64,000 nt of DNA, from contig NW_004457260.1 of assembly GCF_000313135.1 (NCBI RefSeq), positions 173,735 to 237,734 of the forward strand. The letters run 5' to 3'. Positions 20,866 through 33,067 of this stretch are shown here, piece after piece (the stretch's first letter is position 1; each line of letters opens with the position of its first letter). A program made the position numbers and the translations under genes. A model generated the notes under the pieces. It did no database searches. It was not told where the DNA came from and saw nothing but the letters and a program-made list of their open reading frames with translations. This stretch comes from Acanthamoeba castellanii str. Neff (taxonomy: Eukaryota > Discosea > Longamoebia > Acanthamoebidae).

Positions 20866-21320
20866 ACCCATACCATCCCCCACCACACCACACCGCATCA
20901 CACCACAACCTTCAACCTCTCTCCACCACTCCACAACAAGCCTGTAAGCGTTCATGCTGCTGCGTTGCTAAAAGTCCCAACCATGTGCCATCGCGTGTTT
21001 ACGTGCGCCCAAGTCTGGTGCACTCGGCCTTGAGCTGGTCCAGTTCTCGCCGGGGAGGAGACAGCAAGTGGTTAGGGGAATAATTTAAGGGATATGGAAA
21101 GCTCGCCGATTGGGTCTGCCTTTAAAGCACCTCGCGAGCGTATTGGTTTTCGGGGTATTACGGGTAGGAAAAGTCATCTGCGCCTTTCGATAATCTGTCG
21201 ACTATGCGGCCGGCGCAGGGTGACCCTCACCTCCGGCCACCACTCGCCTCCCTCTTCTTCTTTGCTTCTCGCCACTTCGAACCCACCCCTCCCCCCTTTC
21301 TTCTCCTCCTTCAGCTCATC
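20866..21320. other. Spacer between TAF9 and the BtaA-like gene
   Basis: Contains a CACCACACC-rich 3' UTR stretch (20,880-20,935) and, towards 21,240-21,320, a C/T-rich leader just before the next start codon. No gene, tRNA or repeat beyond that is visible. Confidence 0.5.
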
Positions 21321-23418
21321 ATGGCCGCCACCTCTACGTCGAGGCCGGGCCTTATCGGATCCATCTTCGCCCTCGTCATGTCGATCTTCTCGTCCATCTT
21401 CAACTGGATCGTGGCCCGTTGCTACACGTCGCAAATCGTGTTCAACTGCGCGTGGGAGGACCCCAGGCTCGACCGCGAGGCCCTCAAGCTCACCGAGGAG
21501 GACCAGGTGGTCATCATCACCACGGCCGGCTGCAACGTCCTGTCGCTCGCGATTGAGGGTCCTAAGCACGTCTACAGCATTGATCGCAACCATTGCCAGA
21601 ACGCCCTCCTCGAGCTCAAGCTCGCCGCCATCCGCGAGTACGACTACGCCACCTTCTGGAAGCTCTTCGGCACCGGTACGTCTTCTACTCGTTCATTCTT
21701 TCATTTCATTCATCTACAATCTCCCTTCTTTCCCTTTAATCAACTATGTGTACACCGCATTGCTTGCTCACTTGGCCGATGCGAGCCCGACAATTTCATC
21801 AAATTTGCGATCTTGTCGAAAATTGGCGGCTTCAGATTTATTTCTTGTGTAGCGGCGTCAAATAGAGATTGTTCGTCGAACCCTTGATTTATGCAAGCTG
21901 ACATGTTCCTCTTTCCTCTCCGTTTACCTCCAAACCGTCATCGATGCGACAGGTCGTCTGCCCAACTTCTCCAAGGTCCACTACCCGCGCCTGAGGCAGC
22001 ACCTCTCGACCGCTGGTCGCGCCTTCTGGGACTCGCATGCCCACTACTTCAACGGCACTGGCCTTCGTCCCTCCTACTTCTGGCACGGCGTACGCAGCAC
22101 CCCTTTCCTTCCCTGCTCGCATCCACTTATTTATTTCATTAATTATACTTATTTTTATTTGTTTCGTTTTATTCGTTGTTTCCTGAAATTGCAACTGAAA
22201 TTGCCACACGTGCCGATTTGGTAATTAAATGCTAATTTTTCCTTTTCCGCACCCGGACACGCGTCGGCGGCCATGCAGTGCAGCGGCATCCTCGCGTGGG
22301 TGATGCTGGGCTACTTCCGTCTCATCGGCGTCTACCGTCCGCTCCTGGAGCTCATGGAGGCCAAGACCATCGACGAGCAGAAGCACATCTACAAGACCAA
22401 GATCGAGAAGAGGATGTGGAACCCCGTCATCATGTGGTTCCTCGAGCGCAGCTTCACCCTCGCCCTCCTCAACGGCGTGCCCGAGGCCCAGCGCGAGCTC
22501 CTCGAGAAGGAGGGAGGCTTCAAGTCGATCGGCCTCTTCATCAAGGACTCGATGGAGACCATCATGACCAAGCTGCCCATCCACGACAACTACTTCTACC
22601 GCGTCTACCTCACCGGTGAGTACACCAAGGACTGCTGCCCCGACTACCTCACCGAGGAGGGCTTCAAGACCCTGAAGAACGGAGCTGTCGACAAGATCTC
22701 GATCCACACCACCACCATCACCGAGTTCCTGAGGGAGCACAAGAAGAAGGACATCAGCCGCTTCGTGCTCCTCGACCACATGGACTGGATGGCCTCGGCT
22801 CCCAAGGTACCCCCACCACTCAAGAAGGAGAACACCCTTCCCCCCGGCGACAAAGAATACTGACCGACCACCACGTCGTGCGTGTGAACAGGCCCTGAGC
22901 GAGGAGTGGTCCGAGATGGTCGCCCACTCGACCGACAACTGCAGGTTCCTGTGGCGAAGTGCTAGCAAGGAGGCCACCTTCGTCGGCGACACCAGCGTGA
23001 CCCTGCCCAACGGTACCGCTTCCGCCGCCGGTCCTCTTTCTTCCCCCTTTCTCCGCCTCGAGGCGTCGCACCGAGAGTGGTGTCCCTGTGACTGCCCACA
23101 CCGGGTCACTCTATGAACGGTGCCACAGCAAATTACGAGTCCCACCTTCGTGGTCCTCTCCGGCGGGGCGGTCTCTTCTGGCCGTCTCGCCTCCACGAAG
23201 GGGGAAACATCCACCTACTTGCTAAGCACCTGATATCCATCACTCTGTTTCGTGAATGACGCTTGGCTTGCGCTGACGCGATTGTGTGCCGCGCAGGTCA
23301 CGAGACTGTCACTGTCAAGGACGTCCTCAAGTACGACTACCAGACCGCCAACAGGCTCCACGAGTTGGATCGCGTCCACACCTACGCCTCGTTCTTCATC
23401 GCCGACCTCAGCCTCTGA
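21321..23418 (+). CDS. BtaA-like S-adenosylmethionine:diacylglycerol 3-amino-3-carboxypropyl transferase
   Basis: Five exons (21321-21675, 21953-22089, 22279-22806, 22892-23012, 23297-23418), all in phase, 420 residues. Family landmarks: VFNCAWEDPRLDREALKL, the SAM-binding loop TTAGCNVLSLAIEG with YSIDRNHCQNALLELKLAA (acidic residue at the strand end), SGILAWVMLGYFR, and a C-terminal FVLLDHMDWMA. BtaA moves the 3-amino-3-carboxypropyl group of SAM onto diacylglycerol, the first step of betaine lipid (DGTS) synthesis. A hydrophobic N-terminal segment (LIGSIFALVMSIFSSIFNWIV) suggests membrane attachment. In Chlamydomonas BTA1 the N-methylating BtaB domain is fused to BtaA; here no BtaB domain is present. 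Substrate assignment rests on the family. Confidence 0.88.
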
Positions 23419-23640
23419 GTTTCGAAGAATAGAAAGCGTCATGTTCTGTTACTGCCCATCTGCAACAACCATCATCGTACAACCACTACACAAGCTCTTC
23501 TTTCTTCTCTTGACAGAACCCCGACGTTGCAGCTTACATGGTGCATGATTGGAGGGCGGAGCTCGGTAGTATCGGGCTTTTCCAATTAGTTGACTGCTGT
23601 ATGTCAGGGCCTCGGCTTCTTGGTTCTTCTCTTCACCACC

Positions 23641-25130
23641 ATGCGCGCACACCACCCGCTCGAAGCCGTCGCTGCCTTCACCGCGCTGCTGCTGTTCTGC
23701 TGCGCACCCGGCGCCCTCTCGGCGGCGCCGACACCGACCCCGTCGCCGTCACTGGTCCGGCCGGCGGCCACCACCGCCGCCGCGTGCCTCGAGCAGCCGT
23801 TCGAGGCCCTGTCGGGCGCGTTCAGCATCGGCCAGGGCCAGGCGGGCGTGCCGAGCATCGTCTTCACGCTGGGCTCGTCGGCCGAGCTCTACGCCACTGA
23901 CGTGTGGGGCACGGTCGAGACCCCGCTCTCGCTGCGCACCAACAACGTGGCCCACATGGCCGCCTCCAACGCGCAGCTGCGGGGCGCCGCGTACAGCGGG
24001 GGCAGCCTCTACTTGGTGTTCGCTCGTAACAACGTCCTCGGCCAGTCCAGCATCTTGCAGATTGATCAGCCCTGGGGCGGCTCCCCATCCTTCAAGGTAG
24101 AAGACTTCACCCCCCCCCCGCAACCCACCCCCTACACTGCTTCAACAAGTAGATGCAGAGGAGTGAGACTAAAAGGGGGGGGTCAATAGTTCCACCCTCT
24201 GGGGTCGGTGCGAGTGTACGACGTCGTGACGAGCTCCAAGGCGCTCTACCTGCTAACCCAACCCAAGACGGTCGACTGGGAGACGCACCTGCTGCGCTTT
24301 GATTTCGCCCGCGGCAGCTACGCAGGCGTGCGCCTGCCCTTCTCCGGTACGGTCAAGAAGCCCTCCCCCCCCAACCATTCAGACGCCTCCTCCCTCTTCT
24401 GGCCGATAACGAACGAACGAACCTGTGCGCACAGGCGGCAAGGTGGCGATCACTTCGGACGAGCGTTACGTTCTGGCGGCCGGACCCATCCGCAACGCGA
24501 CGCTGTGTGGGACTGGGTGGATGGGTGGTTGCACGCTGACCTTCACCCTCGACCCGGTCTACCTCCGCCAGCTCGACAGCGACGTCACCGTGAACGGCGG
24601 CGGGTGCGAGGTCTACGCGCTGGCGGCCACCCCCTCGAGCCAGCTCTACATGTCGAGCTCAGGCGGCGCCTTCTGCGATAACGCCCGCATCACTGGCACG
24701 CTGAGCAACGCCAAGTGGGTGTTGGACTCATGTACGCCCAAGCGGGGGTTTGTGCGTGTGTGTGGTGCGTGCGGTGTTGTTGTCTGATGTTGGCCACAGG
24801 CCTCACCCGTCTCACACCTCTCTGATATCATCAGACGCGGAGGACTTCTACAGGACATCAACGTGGGCTGTGCCGGCCTTCAACTTCTGGGACGGCTTTG
24901 TGGTGGGCCTCGGCGGGCAGGTCCGCACTACGGCCACCGGATTGCAGTTCATCCTCCAGACCGACCAGCAGGTGAGCTTCGGCGCCCCCATGCTGGTGAC
25001 CGACGCCTCGCTGGGCAAATGCCTCGTCTTCCCCGCGACGGCTTGCCAAGACGGCAACCTCTCGCTCTACACGTTCACCCTCAACCAGTTCACCGCATCC
25101 ACCGCCAGCCCCATCATCAGCCAGCAGTGA
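23641..25130 (+). CDS. Secreted or lysosomal protein of unknown function
   Basis: Four exons (23641-24096, 24190-24346, 24435-24731, 24835-25130) join in phase to give 401 residues. The N-terminus (AVAAFTALLLFCCAPGALSA) is a signal peptide, followed by a Pro/Thr-rich linker. The body has repeated strand-like blocks (IVFTLGSSAELYATD, GAAYSGGSLYLVFARN, VVTSSKALYLLTQ, YALAATPSSQLYMSSSGG, LQFILQTDQQVSF), which suggests a beta-propeller or beta-sandwich. Several paired cysteines (CGTGWMGGC) fit an extracellular site. There is no membrane anchor. No family is recognised. Confidence 0.75.
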
Positions 25131-25326
25131 CGCAGTTGACCTCCCCAGCTTGCAGAACAAGATGTTGATGAAGGTCATCATATATTCTCAATTCAGTAGA
25201 GGTTTTTTGTCCACAGCCCACCCACCCTTCTTGTGAGACGAAGCCGCAGTGCCAGAGGCAAAACGAGATTCTGCCCGGCAAGCATTAATGACCAGAAGCG
25301 GTGGTTACAATGTAAAATGATGAGAT

Positions 25327-25408
25327 CGACGTTGGCAGGATTCGAACCTGCGCGGGGAAACCCCACCTCGTTAGCAGCGAGGCACCTTAACCACTCGGCC
25401 ACAACGTC
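25327..25408 (-). tRNA. tRNA-Ser (GCT)
   Basis: Read on the minus strand from 25408: acceptor GACGTTG pairs with CAACGTC (25334-25328), D arm TGGCCGAGTGGTTAAGG, anticodon stem CTCG with loop CTGCTAA (anticodon GCT), a long variable arm (GGTGGGGTTTCCCCGC) and T loop GGTTCGAATCC. The long variable arm confirms a type II serine tRNA. The discriminator base is G. Confidence 0.95.
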
Positions 25409-26047
25409 TTGCGTGTGATCATACTCCCCTCAGCCACGCGAATCCGAATCCCATTGTTCGGTCTTCTCCTGACATACATATCACCATATATATCATAGTG
25501 GCTTGCTGGGGGCTAGTGGCTAAACAAGCAGAACTTTATCCTCTCTTTAGAGGCCTATTGTGGAATCTACGCTCAGGCCTTCTTTAAATTTCGCACATGC
25601 CAGAGTGATATTAATTGATGATAACCCCGCCGGCTGACGTAAGCCAAGAAGACAGACAAGAAGGACCCACGAGGAGGAAGGAGGACGGAGAGAGCTCACG
25701 TGTGTAAGGAGCACCACCTCACTTGCCTACGCTGGCAGCTATGCTGCGAGAGTGACCTTTGCCATAGAACCAACATCCAGGCCCGAGAGCACTTGACGTG
25801 GAGCTGAAGGCGTGTGAGATATCTTCATCACAGGTAAACCAACTTGCTTATTGAGTTCTGCTTATTCGATCGCTGTGGCTGCGCGTACCTCTTCTCTCTC
25901 CATCTCAGCGCCTTCATTTTATCTGGTGTCTCGCCAAAATCTCTTCGTTCTCGATCTCTGGCTTTCCAGCAAACAAAATGGCAATGTCATGGGCATGGGC
26001 GATCGCTCACCTTTTCTCGATCAATTGTGCCCGAACTGTAGGTGCAG
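25409..26047. other. Intergenic region and probable 5' leader of the DENN gene
   Basis: AT-richer than its surroundings, with ATATAT runs around 25,480-25,495. No coding exon is supported. A TGTAG/GTGCAG acceptor-like sequence just before ATG 26,048 suggests a spliced 5' UTR. Confidence 0.45.
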
Positions 26048-29000
26048 ATGGACGCCGAACCACAGAGAACCAGAGCGGCCACGGCATCCACGGCCACCCC
26101 GCCACGCAGCATCACCAAGAGCACACAGCAGCCGGTTTCGCCTCGATCGCCTCCGCCCTCGCCCCTCCACATCGCTACGTTGGCATCAAATGGAGGTAGT
26201 GGTGGGGCGTCGTCCCCTCGTGGCACCCGCCGGGCGCGAGCCAACACGCTCACCCCCATGCGCACACCGCCCCCGATGTCGCCCCTGCCCCACGATTCCA
26301 TCTACGACAGCATTCACCTCTACACCGTCCGATCTCAGCGCGGTGGCCTGCGCGAGGTGCACCTCGCCCCCCTCTCATCCCTTTCCTCCTTCTTGATTCC
26401 GCCCTGCTCTTGCAAGCTGCCGCTACTCTGATCAATCTTGATCTCACCTTTTTGATTTATCGCGATACTCTCTTTCGGCCTTTCTTATTCATTTATTTTA
26501 TCCCTTTTTCGTCTTTATTCATTTATTTACCCACTTGTTGTTCTGCCTCGTTCGCACTGTGCAGAGGTCACGGTTGAACAAGACGATCAGCAAGCTCGCC
26601 AGGAATGAGCTGACCAGGCACGTTGATATCTCTCTCTCTCTCTCTCTCGTAGTGTGTTGCGTTCGTGATCTGATCGTGTGGTAATGCAGGCGAACGTCGG
26701 TGAGCTTGAAGGCCGCCATCCGGCCCAACCGCGAGGGTCACATATTCGACTATTTTTGCGTGGTGGGCTACCCGCCCGCCGCCAAGGTGGAGATCAAGGC
26801 CTCGGCCCAGGCGCGCCGGCAGGAGCCGGTGATCCTCTACCAGTACCCCGAGGACAACCAGCTCAACGAGCAGGTCGTTCACTTCTGCTTCCCCAATGGT
26901 ACCCTTACGGCACATAACTATTTATTTCTTTTTATAATATCACATCATATTTCGTTTATATTTTGTGTTTGAATTGGCCCGATGGCAGCTCACGCCGTGG
27001 TTGGTCCCGTGGATTGTGGCAGGCGTGACGCCTACGGTCTCGCTTCGCAAGAAGACGGCCGACCAGAAGACTGCCACCCTCGAGCTCGCCAACTGGTTTG
27101 CGCTCATCTCTCTCACCTTCTTCTTCTTCTTCTTCTGCTCCAAACTAAAACCAACTCGGATGGGCGTCCATCGCACAACAGCACGATGAAGGAGCTCAAG
27201 GACTCCGAGCGTTCGTTCCTCTTCTTGATGACCGGCAACGGTGCGCTTCTCTATGGCATCTGCGTGTCTCAGAACGAGCTTCTTTCCGTACGTCCCACCC
27301 CATGGCTCAGGCATCATTGGGCCGGCCCGCATATTTTATTTACGTAATTGGTGGACGTTGGCGGTTGCTGGATACGCGCAGTGTCTGGAGAAGCCCTCGT
27401 TTTTCAAGCAGCCGGCCTACAATCCGCCGTCGCCCCTCTCCCCGACGGAGCTGCGATACGAGGTGTCGGCCCCGCGGGTCTACTGCCTCCTCTCCCGCTT
27501 CCCCTTCTTCAAGCTCCACTTCAACGTCCTCTACACCCTTCTCGGTACCCAGTGCTGCTGCTGCTGCTGCTACTTCTGTCTCGCACACACACGACCGCAC
27601 ACGCACGACCGCACACACGCGACCGCACACGCACGACCGCACACAAGCCGACACGAAACGAGTGGTTTTGCTGATTGGTGATGGTACGTTGGCAGAAACC
27701 GAGCGAACAATGCAGAGGGAGGCGCGTGAGCGGGCGCGCATGCAGTCGGGCATGGCGAGCAAGACCGAACAGGCCTCGACCACCACCACGCGCGCCAATT
27801 CGATCTCGTCGGAGGTCGAGGCGACCAAGGATCACGATAAAGAAAAGGACAAGGACAAGGAGGACGAGCGGGAGAAGAAGGGCGGCGCCTGGAACTGGCG
27901 ATGGCGCTGGGGCAAGGACAAGGACAAGAAGGACAGCAAAGACGGCAGCAACAAGGACGCATCCAAGGACCCCGCGCCCAAGAGTACGCCCCGCACCATG
28001 ATAGCTGCGCGACGCTCGCTAACCGTGTGTGTGTCGTGTGTGTGTGTCGTGTGTGTCGTGTAGTGGCGCGAACGTCGAGTGCTCATAGTCTGAGCAATTG
28101 GACGGTCAAGAAGACGATCAAGGACGACATCATCGCCACCAAGGCCGAAAGCAGTACTTCGATCACGACGGCCCTCGTCTCGCCGCGTCGCGGTCGGGCC
28201 ATCAGCCGCGGCGCTCCCGAGAAGCCGGACACGACGCTGAGCAGCACAAAGGACGAAGGCGAGACCACCCCGCGCGGCCGGTCGGCGACGACGACAAAGA
28301 ACGAAAGCGACGCCGCCGGCGACAACGCTGCCCCCTCCGCACGCAAGCGATCCAACTCGCGCGTGCGCAGCCTGTTCGCGCTGGGCGCCAACAAGATCGA
28401 GCGGGGCGAGATCGTATCGACAATCGGCGACGAGAGCGGCAATGCGCAGCCGCAAGCGGCCGAGGCCGAGGAGGCCTCGCCCTTCCCGGGCATTCGGCTG
28501 CACCAAAATCACGAGGCCGAAGAGACCACAGGGCCGTTCCCCGGCATCCGACTCCGTACGTGCAAGGAGGCCGCCTCGGAGGACCAGGCCACCCACAGCA
28601 ACGCGGTGGCGGGCGCAGCCGACGCAGAGCTGGGCGACGACGTGACGACGCCGGCCGCGGGCGCTCGACGGAGGGCCGATACCGACGACCAGTCGGACAG
28701 CAGCAAGGTACCATCGCTTGTATTGTGTGTTGTGTGTTGGTTTGATCGTTTTTCGGCTAACGCGCGCATATCTGCATGTGTCGCCGACACTATAGGAGAA
28801 GAACAAGGTGGTGGCTCTGCTGGAGGCGTACTACAACACCAACATTCGATCGACCCTCGGCTCCTTCACGGTGAAGCTCCCGTCGGCCAAGCGACACGGC
28901 AAATTCGTCTGCCCCGTACGTTCCCTGCCCTTCGCAAATAGATCAATCGAAACAACCAATCACTTTTTAGCAACACCGTATATACATCAGCGACACACTA

Positions 29001-32000
29001 TAGTGTAACATGGTATATGTTGGCGTATGGACGTGTCCAGGAGGGCGACGAGGAAAAGCTGATTATGGAGTGGTGTGCGCCGACGATGCTGCGCCTCGTT
29101 CCGCTGCCCAACATCATCATGCTCATGCGAGCGCTCCTCCAGGAGTACAAGATCGTGCTCCTGTGCAAGAACCTCGGCGTCCTCTCCTTCATCGCGTACG
29201 TTGGGCCCACTCTCCCTTTTCTGTCGACACAAGCCGTGGCTGACGTCACCCCCCTGCCCCGCGGGTGTGAGCAGTATGGCGCTGCTGCCGCTTCTGCGGC
29301 CGTTCGAGTGGCAGGGACCCTTCATCCCGCTCGTTCCCAAGAATTTGGAGGAATGTGTCGAGTCTCCCGGTATTGCATCCCCGGTGTGTGCGGTGTGTGC
29401 GTTGGGTGTTTGGTGACGGTGCTGACATACGCTGTGCCGTGATTAGTGCCGTGCGTGCTTGGGATGCCGACGACGTGCGAGGAGGACCTCATCCCGGTGG
29501 TGATGGACGACTGTCTCATCGTCAACATCGAGACCGAGCAGGTCGTCCTGCCCGAGCGGCCTCTCGCCCCGCTGCCTAATGAAGAAGATTTGTACGTACA
29601 TTCCCACCTCTCTCCTTCGTTCTTTCTTTCGCTTTCGTTCTTCGTTCTTCGTTCTCTTCCCCCCCCTCACACTGCGCGTTGGGTTGGCGAACAGTTACGC
29701 GCAGCTGGGGGTCTACCACTCGAAGATCTATCGGCCGGTGAACAGCCCGGACCGGGACACGGCCTTCCACCGCCCGGCCAAGTCCACCGACGAGGAGCAG
29801 GCCGTCGCCGCCGGCTTCCTCAGCCTCGTGCGCTCCTACCAGGAGCGGCTCGTGCAGGAGATCGTCAACTACGCCCACATCCACTGCATCTCGGAGTCGT
29901 CGCCCGCGCCGTCACTCCCCTCGCTCCCGCTCTCGGCCTCGCCCTCGCTCTCGGCCCCGTGCCTGCCGTCGGTCACCTCGCCGTCGGTCACGTCGGCCGC
30001 CTACGCCGGCTCAGTCACCACTTCCTTCTCGCCGCTCGCCTCGTCGGCCTCGTACACGTCGCTCACCACCTTCGAGCAGGCCGAGCTCGAGGAGACCCTC
30101 TCCCACGCCTACGCCGAGCGCCACCACTACGCCGGCGCGGCGGCGATGAACTATGTGCGGCCGCCGCCGCTCTCGCCCACGTCGGGCGCGTCGCCGCAGC
30201 GTCGGCACTTCCAGCTGCCGGCGGTCCACTCGTACTCGCTGGCCCTGCCCACCATCCGCGAGCTCGACAGCGATGACGACAGCGGCGGCGGCGGCGCCAA
30301 GAGCGACGACGAGGGGCGGCTCGAGTCGACGCCGTTCAACTTGGCGAGCTCGCCCAGCGGTGGGGGCGGTAAGAAGGACCCCGCCAAGCGGCGGCTCCTG
30401 ATGGACGATCACGAGCAGTGGGCGCGCACGCGGTCGGACAACGGCGACGAGGTGGTGAGCGCCAAGGTCGCCCTCGGCTGCAGCGACGTGGTCGACCTCA
30501 GCAGCAGCGCCGGCGGCAAGGGCAACAAGACCAAGCAGGGCGGCGGGAAGACAAAGGGCAAGGCCGGTCGACGAAAAGGCCACGGCGGCGGCGAGGGCGG
30601 ATTCGCCGCCGCGTCGGCGCTCATCCAGACGCTGCCGCACAACCGGGAGCTGGAGGACATCAAGGCCCAGGTCGAGATCGATCGGGTCTCCTCCGACGAA
30701 ATCAAGGGCATGCAGAAAACGAAAGCGAAGACGAAGAGCGAAAAGAACGAGGATGATAGTGAGGGGGATGAAGAGGGAGAGTCGTCGACGACGACGGCGT
30801 CGCTCCGGACGCACCCGATGCGGACGTCGAAGAACCTCTCGTTCTCGGCCTCGTCGATCCCGGCGTTCGTGGAGTCGACCTCGCCCGACCCCAACCCGCC
30901 GGCGCCCATCAACCTCGCCCAGTTCATCGACGGCCAGACCGGCGGCACAAAGAACGAAAGCGAAGGAAGCGGAAGAATGAAGGTCGCGATCCCCACACTT
31001 CCGATCCGCGTGCGCGGCGCGACGCCGCTGTCGACGTCGGACCAGCCGATGCAGCCCGGCTCGTCGTCGCCCACCCACTCGCCGCCGTCGTCGCCCAAGT
31101 TCGGCGGCGGCGGCTCGGCGTCGGGGGCCGACGACAACGACAACAACGCTGATGGCGCGCCGCAGCTCATTCTCTCGCTGCGACCGTCGGTGCCGCCGCT
31201 GTCGTCGCATCTGCCGCAGCTGGCCGCGTCGAGCTTCGACTGGACCGACATGAACAGCCTCAAGAAGCTCGTGTGCCTGTTCCCGGTCACGCAGCAGAAG
31301 TTCATCTCCAACTTCCTCTTCACCCAGCACTTCACCATGTTCACCGAGCGGCTCGCCAAGATCTTCGGCGAGAAGCGCTCGCGCCAGAGCAACGTCATCA
31401 CCCCGCGCTCCGCCGCCAGGTACTCTTTTCTCTTTCTTTTCTCTCTTCTTTTTCTCTTTTTCTCTCTGGCCACGCGTGCGGCGAACTCACGGTTGTGTGC
31501 GGGACGTCCAGGTTCCTCGATCAGCTGAAGAAGATGATCGACCAGGAGGAGGGCCAGGCGACCATGGCCCGCTCCCTGCTGCAGATCTACACCATGCTCG
31601 AGGAGCAGAAGGAGGTCGTGGGCGGCGGCGGCGCCTCCGACGAGACCACCGGCGACCACCAGCACCAGCACGCAGTGGGCTCGCCTCCGGTCGACCACCA
31701 CTCCCTGGCCGTGCCGCAGTCGCAGTCGCAGCAGCCGAACCGCAAGTCGGTGCTCGGCATCTCTCTGGCCTCGAGTTCGGACTTTGGGATGGGCAAGGTC
31801 AAGGAGGCCATCAAGCACAGCGGGTCCTCGATCGGCGTGCGCGGCGAAGTGGCTGCGGCGCCGTCGGGGCATTCCGGGCATTCCTCTTCGCTCTCGGTGT
31901 CGCCGGCGGCGTCGGCGGCGTCGCCGGTGGGGGCGGTGAAGCGGCCGGGCCACCGGAGGCAGGGGTCGGTCGGCGGCCAGGAGATCCTCAAGATCAAGCC

Positions 32001-32735
32001 CGAGGAGGAGATCGAGGGCGAGGTGGGCAAGGAGCAGAAGAACATGGAGCAGATCATCAAGCTCTCCGACGAACGGCTACGCATCCTCACCCGGTTCGCT
32101 CTCCTCTATTTATCTGTTATTTATTTATTTATCATTACTCTTACTAATTTATTATTATTATTATTATTGTGAATTGACTGGGTGGTGGCGTGCGCAGATC
32201 AAAGGACACGCTGAAGGCGCTCTTCAATTCGGACTCGCCCACGTCGACCCAACAGTCGTCACCGCTGACGTTTGTCGCTTCGGGCGGCGGTGAAGCGACG
32301 TCATCATCGCTGAGCAGCACGACGGTCTCGCCATCGACGGTGAGCATCCCTTCGCCCCGCTCCGCCAACGGCGCCAGCCTCATCCCCGCAGCTCCTCCTT
32401 CATCACCACCGCCATCATCATCATCGTCTCTGTCCACTTCAACGTCAACCACGTCGCGACCGTCGACCAAGGCCTTGCTGTCGCCTCGCCGTCAGCAGGA
32501 TGCACCGCAGATCAACATCGTCGTCACCGGCGACCGAGACAGCGTTGAGAGCGAAGACAGCCAGGAGGCGGACGACAGGCGGAAGGGCAACAAGAAGATC
32601 CGCGGCAGGGCGGGAGCGCGGAGGGCCAGCCTCGGTGGCAACGACGACCAGCAGCAGCTCTCGCCGCGCTCGCGCGGACCCGAGGTGGAGACCGACGCCC
32701 AGCGACGACTGCGATCGCCCAGCGATTCGCCCTGA
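26048..32735 (+). CDS. DENN-domain protein (putative Rab GEF)
   Basis: About 15 exons from ATG 26048 (exons 26048-26356, 26565-26617, 26690-26898, then from ~27,022). The uDENN part is HIFDYFCVVGYPP, ILYQYPEDNQLNEQVVHFCFPNG and RSFLFLMTGNGALLYGICVS. The central DENN part is PRVYCLLSRFPFFKLHFNVL, then, after a ~270-residue charged insert, LIMEWCAPTMLRLVPLPNII and MRALLQEYKIVLLCKNLGVL, FEWQGPFIPLVPKNL and DLIPVVMDDCLIVNIE. A very long, low-complexity Ser/Gly/Lys tail with a helical FLDQLKKMIDQEE segment follows to the stop at 32,735. DENN domains act as nucleotide exchange factors for Rab GTPases in membrane traffic. The exon 2 donor is AG|GCACG (26,618), a GC-AG intron needed to keep the frame. 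The protein is far longer than the ~450-residue DENN core. Confidence 0.85.
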
Positions 32736-33067
32736 TGGAGGACCGTGGGCCGTGGTGAGGCGCGACGAGCAAGTTGCGTGGCTCCGATCTGTAAAGCAAG
32801 AACACACCCGCGCCAATAGCCCTATTTATTTACATCTCAACTCGCCTGGGCACTGATGACACCATGAAGTTGCACTGCGCAGCATTGGAGTGGACAAGCC
32901 GGTTCCAGCTGTTCTGCTGCATCACACCGCCACCTTACGCCCAAGTCGACACAATAATTGAGTTGCTGAATTTGGTTTCTCTGAAAGCTCAATCTTGATC
33001 CAATCGATCAAAGGGGCGAATTGGAAAAAACAACAACAAGACTTGTACTGTTGAGGTAATTGTAACA
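32736..33067. other. Spacer between the DENN and BTB-SPRY genes
   Basis: 332 bases: 3' UTR of the DENN gene, then an AT-richer promoter-like stretch (32,950-33,060). No gene, repeat or RNA seen. Confidence 0.5.

Noticed and set aside
22225..23214. A 329-codon open frame on the minus strand
   Set aside because: It lies antisense to the exons of the BtaA-like gene, whose plus-strand frame has clear homology and in-phase introns.
30011..31953. Long minus-strand frames of 439 and 514 codons
   Set aside because: They are antisense shadows of GC-rich, low-complexity exons of the DENN gene; no domain appears in their translations.
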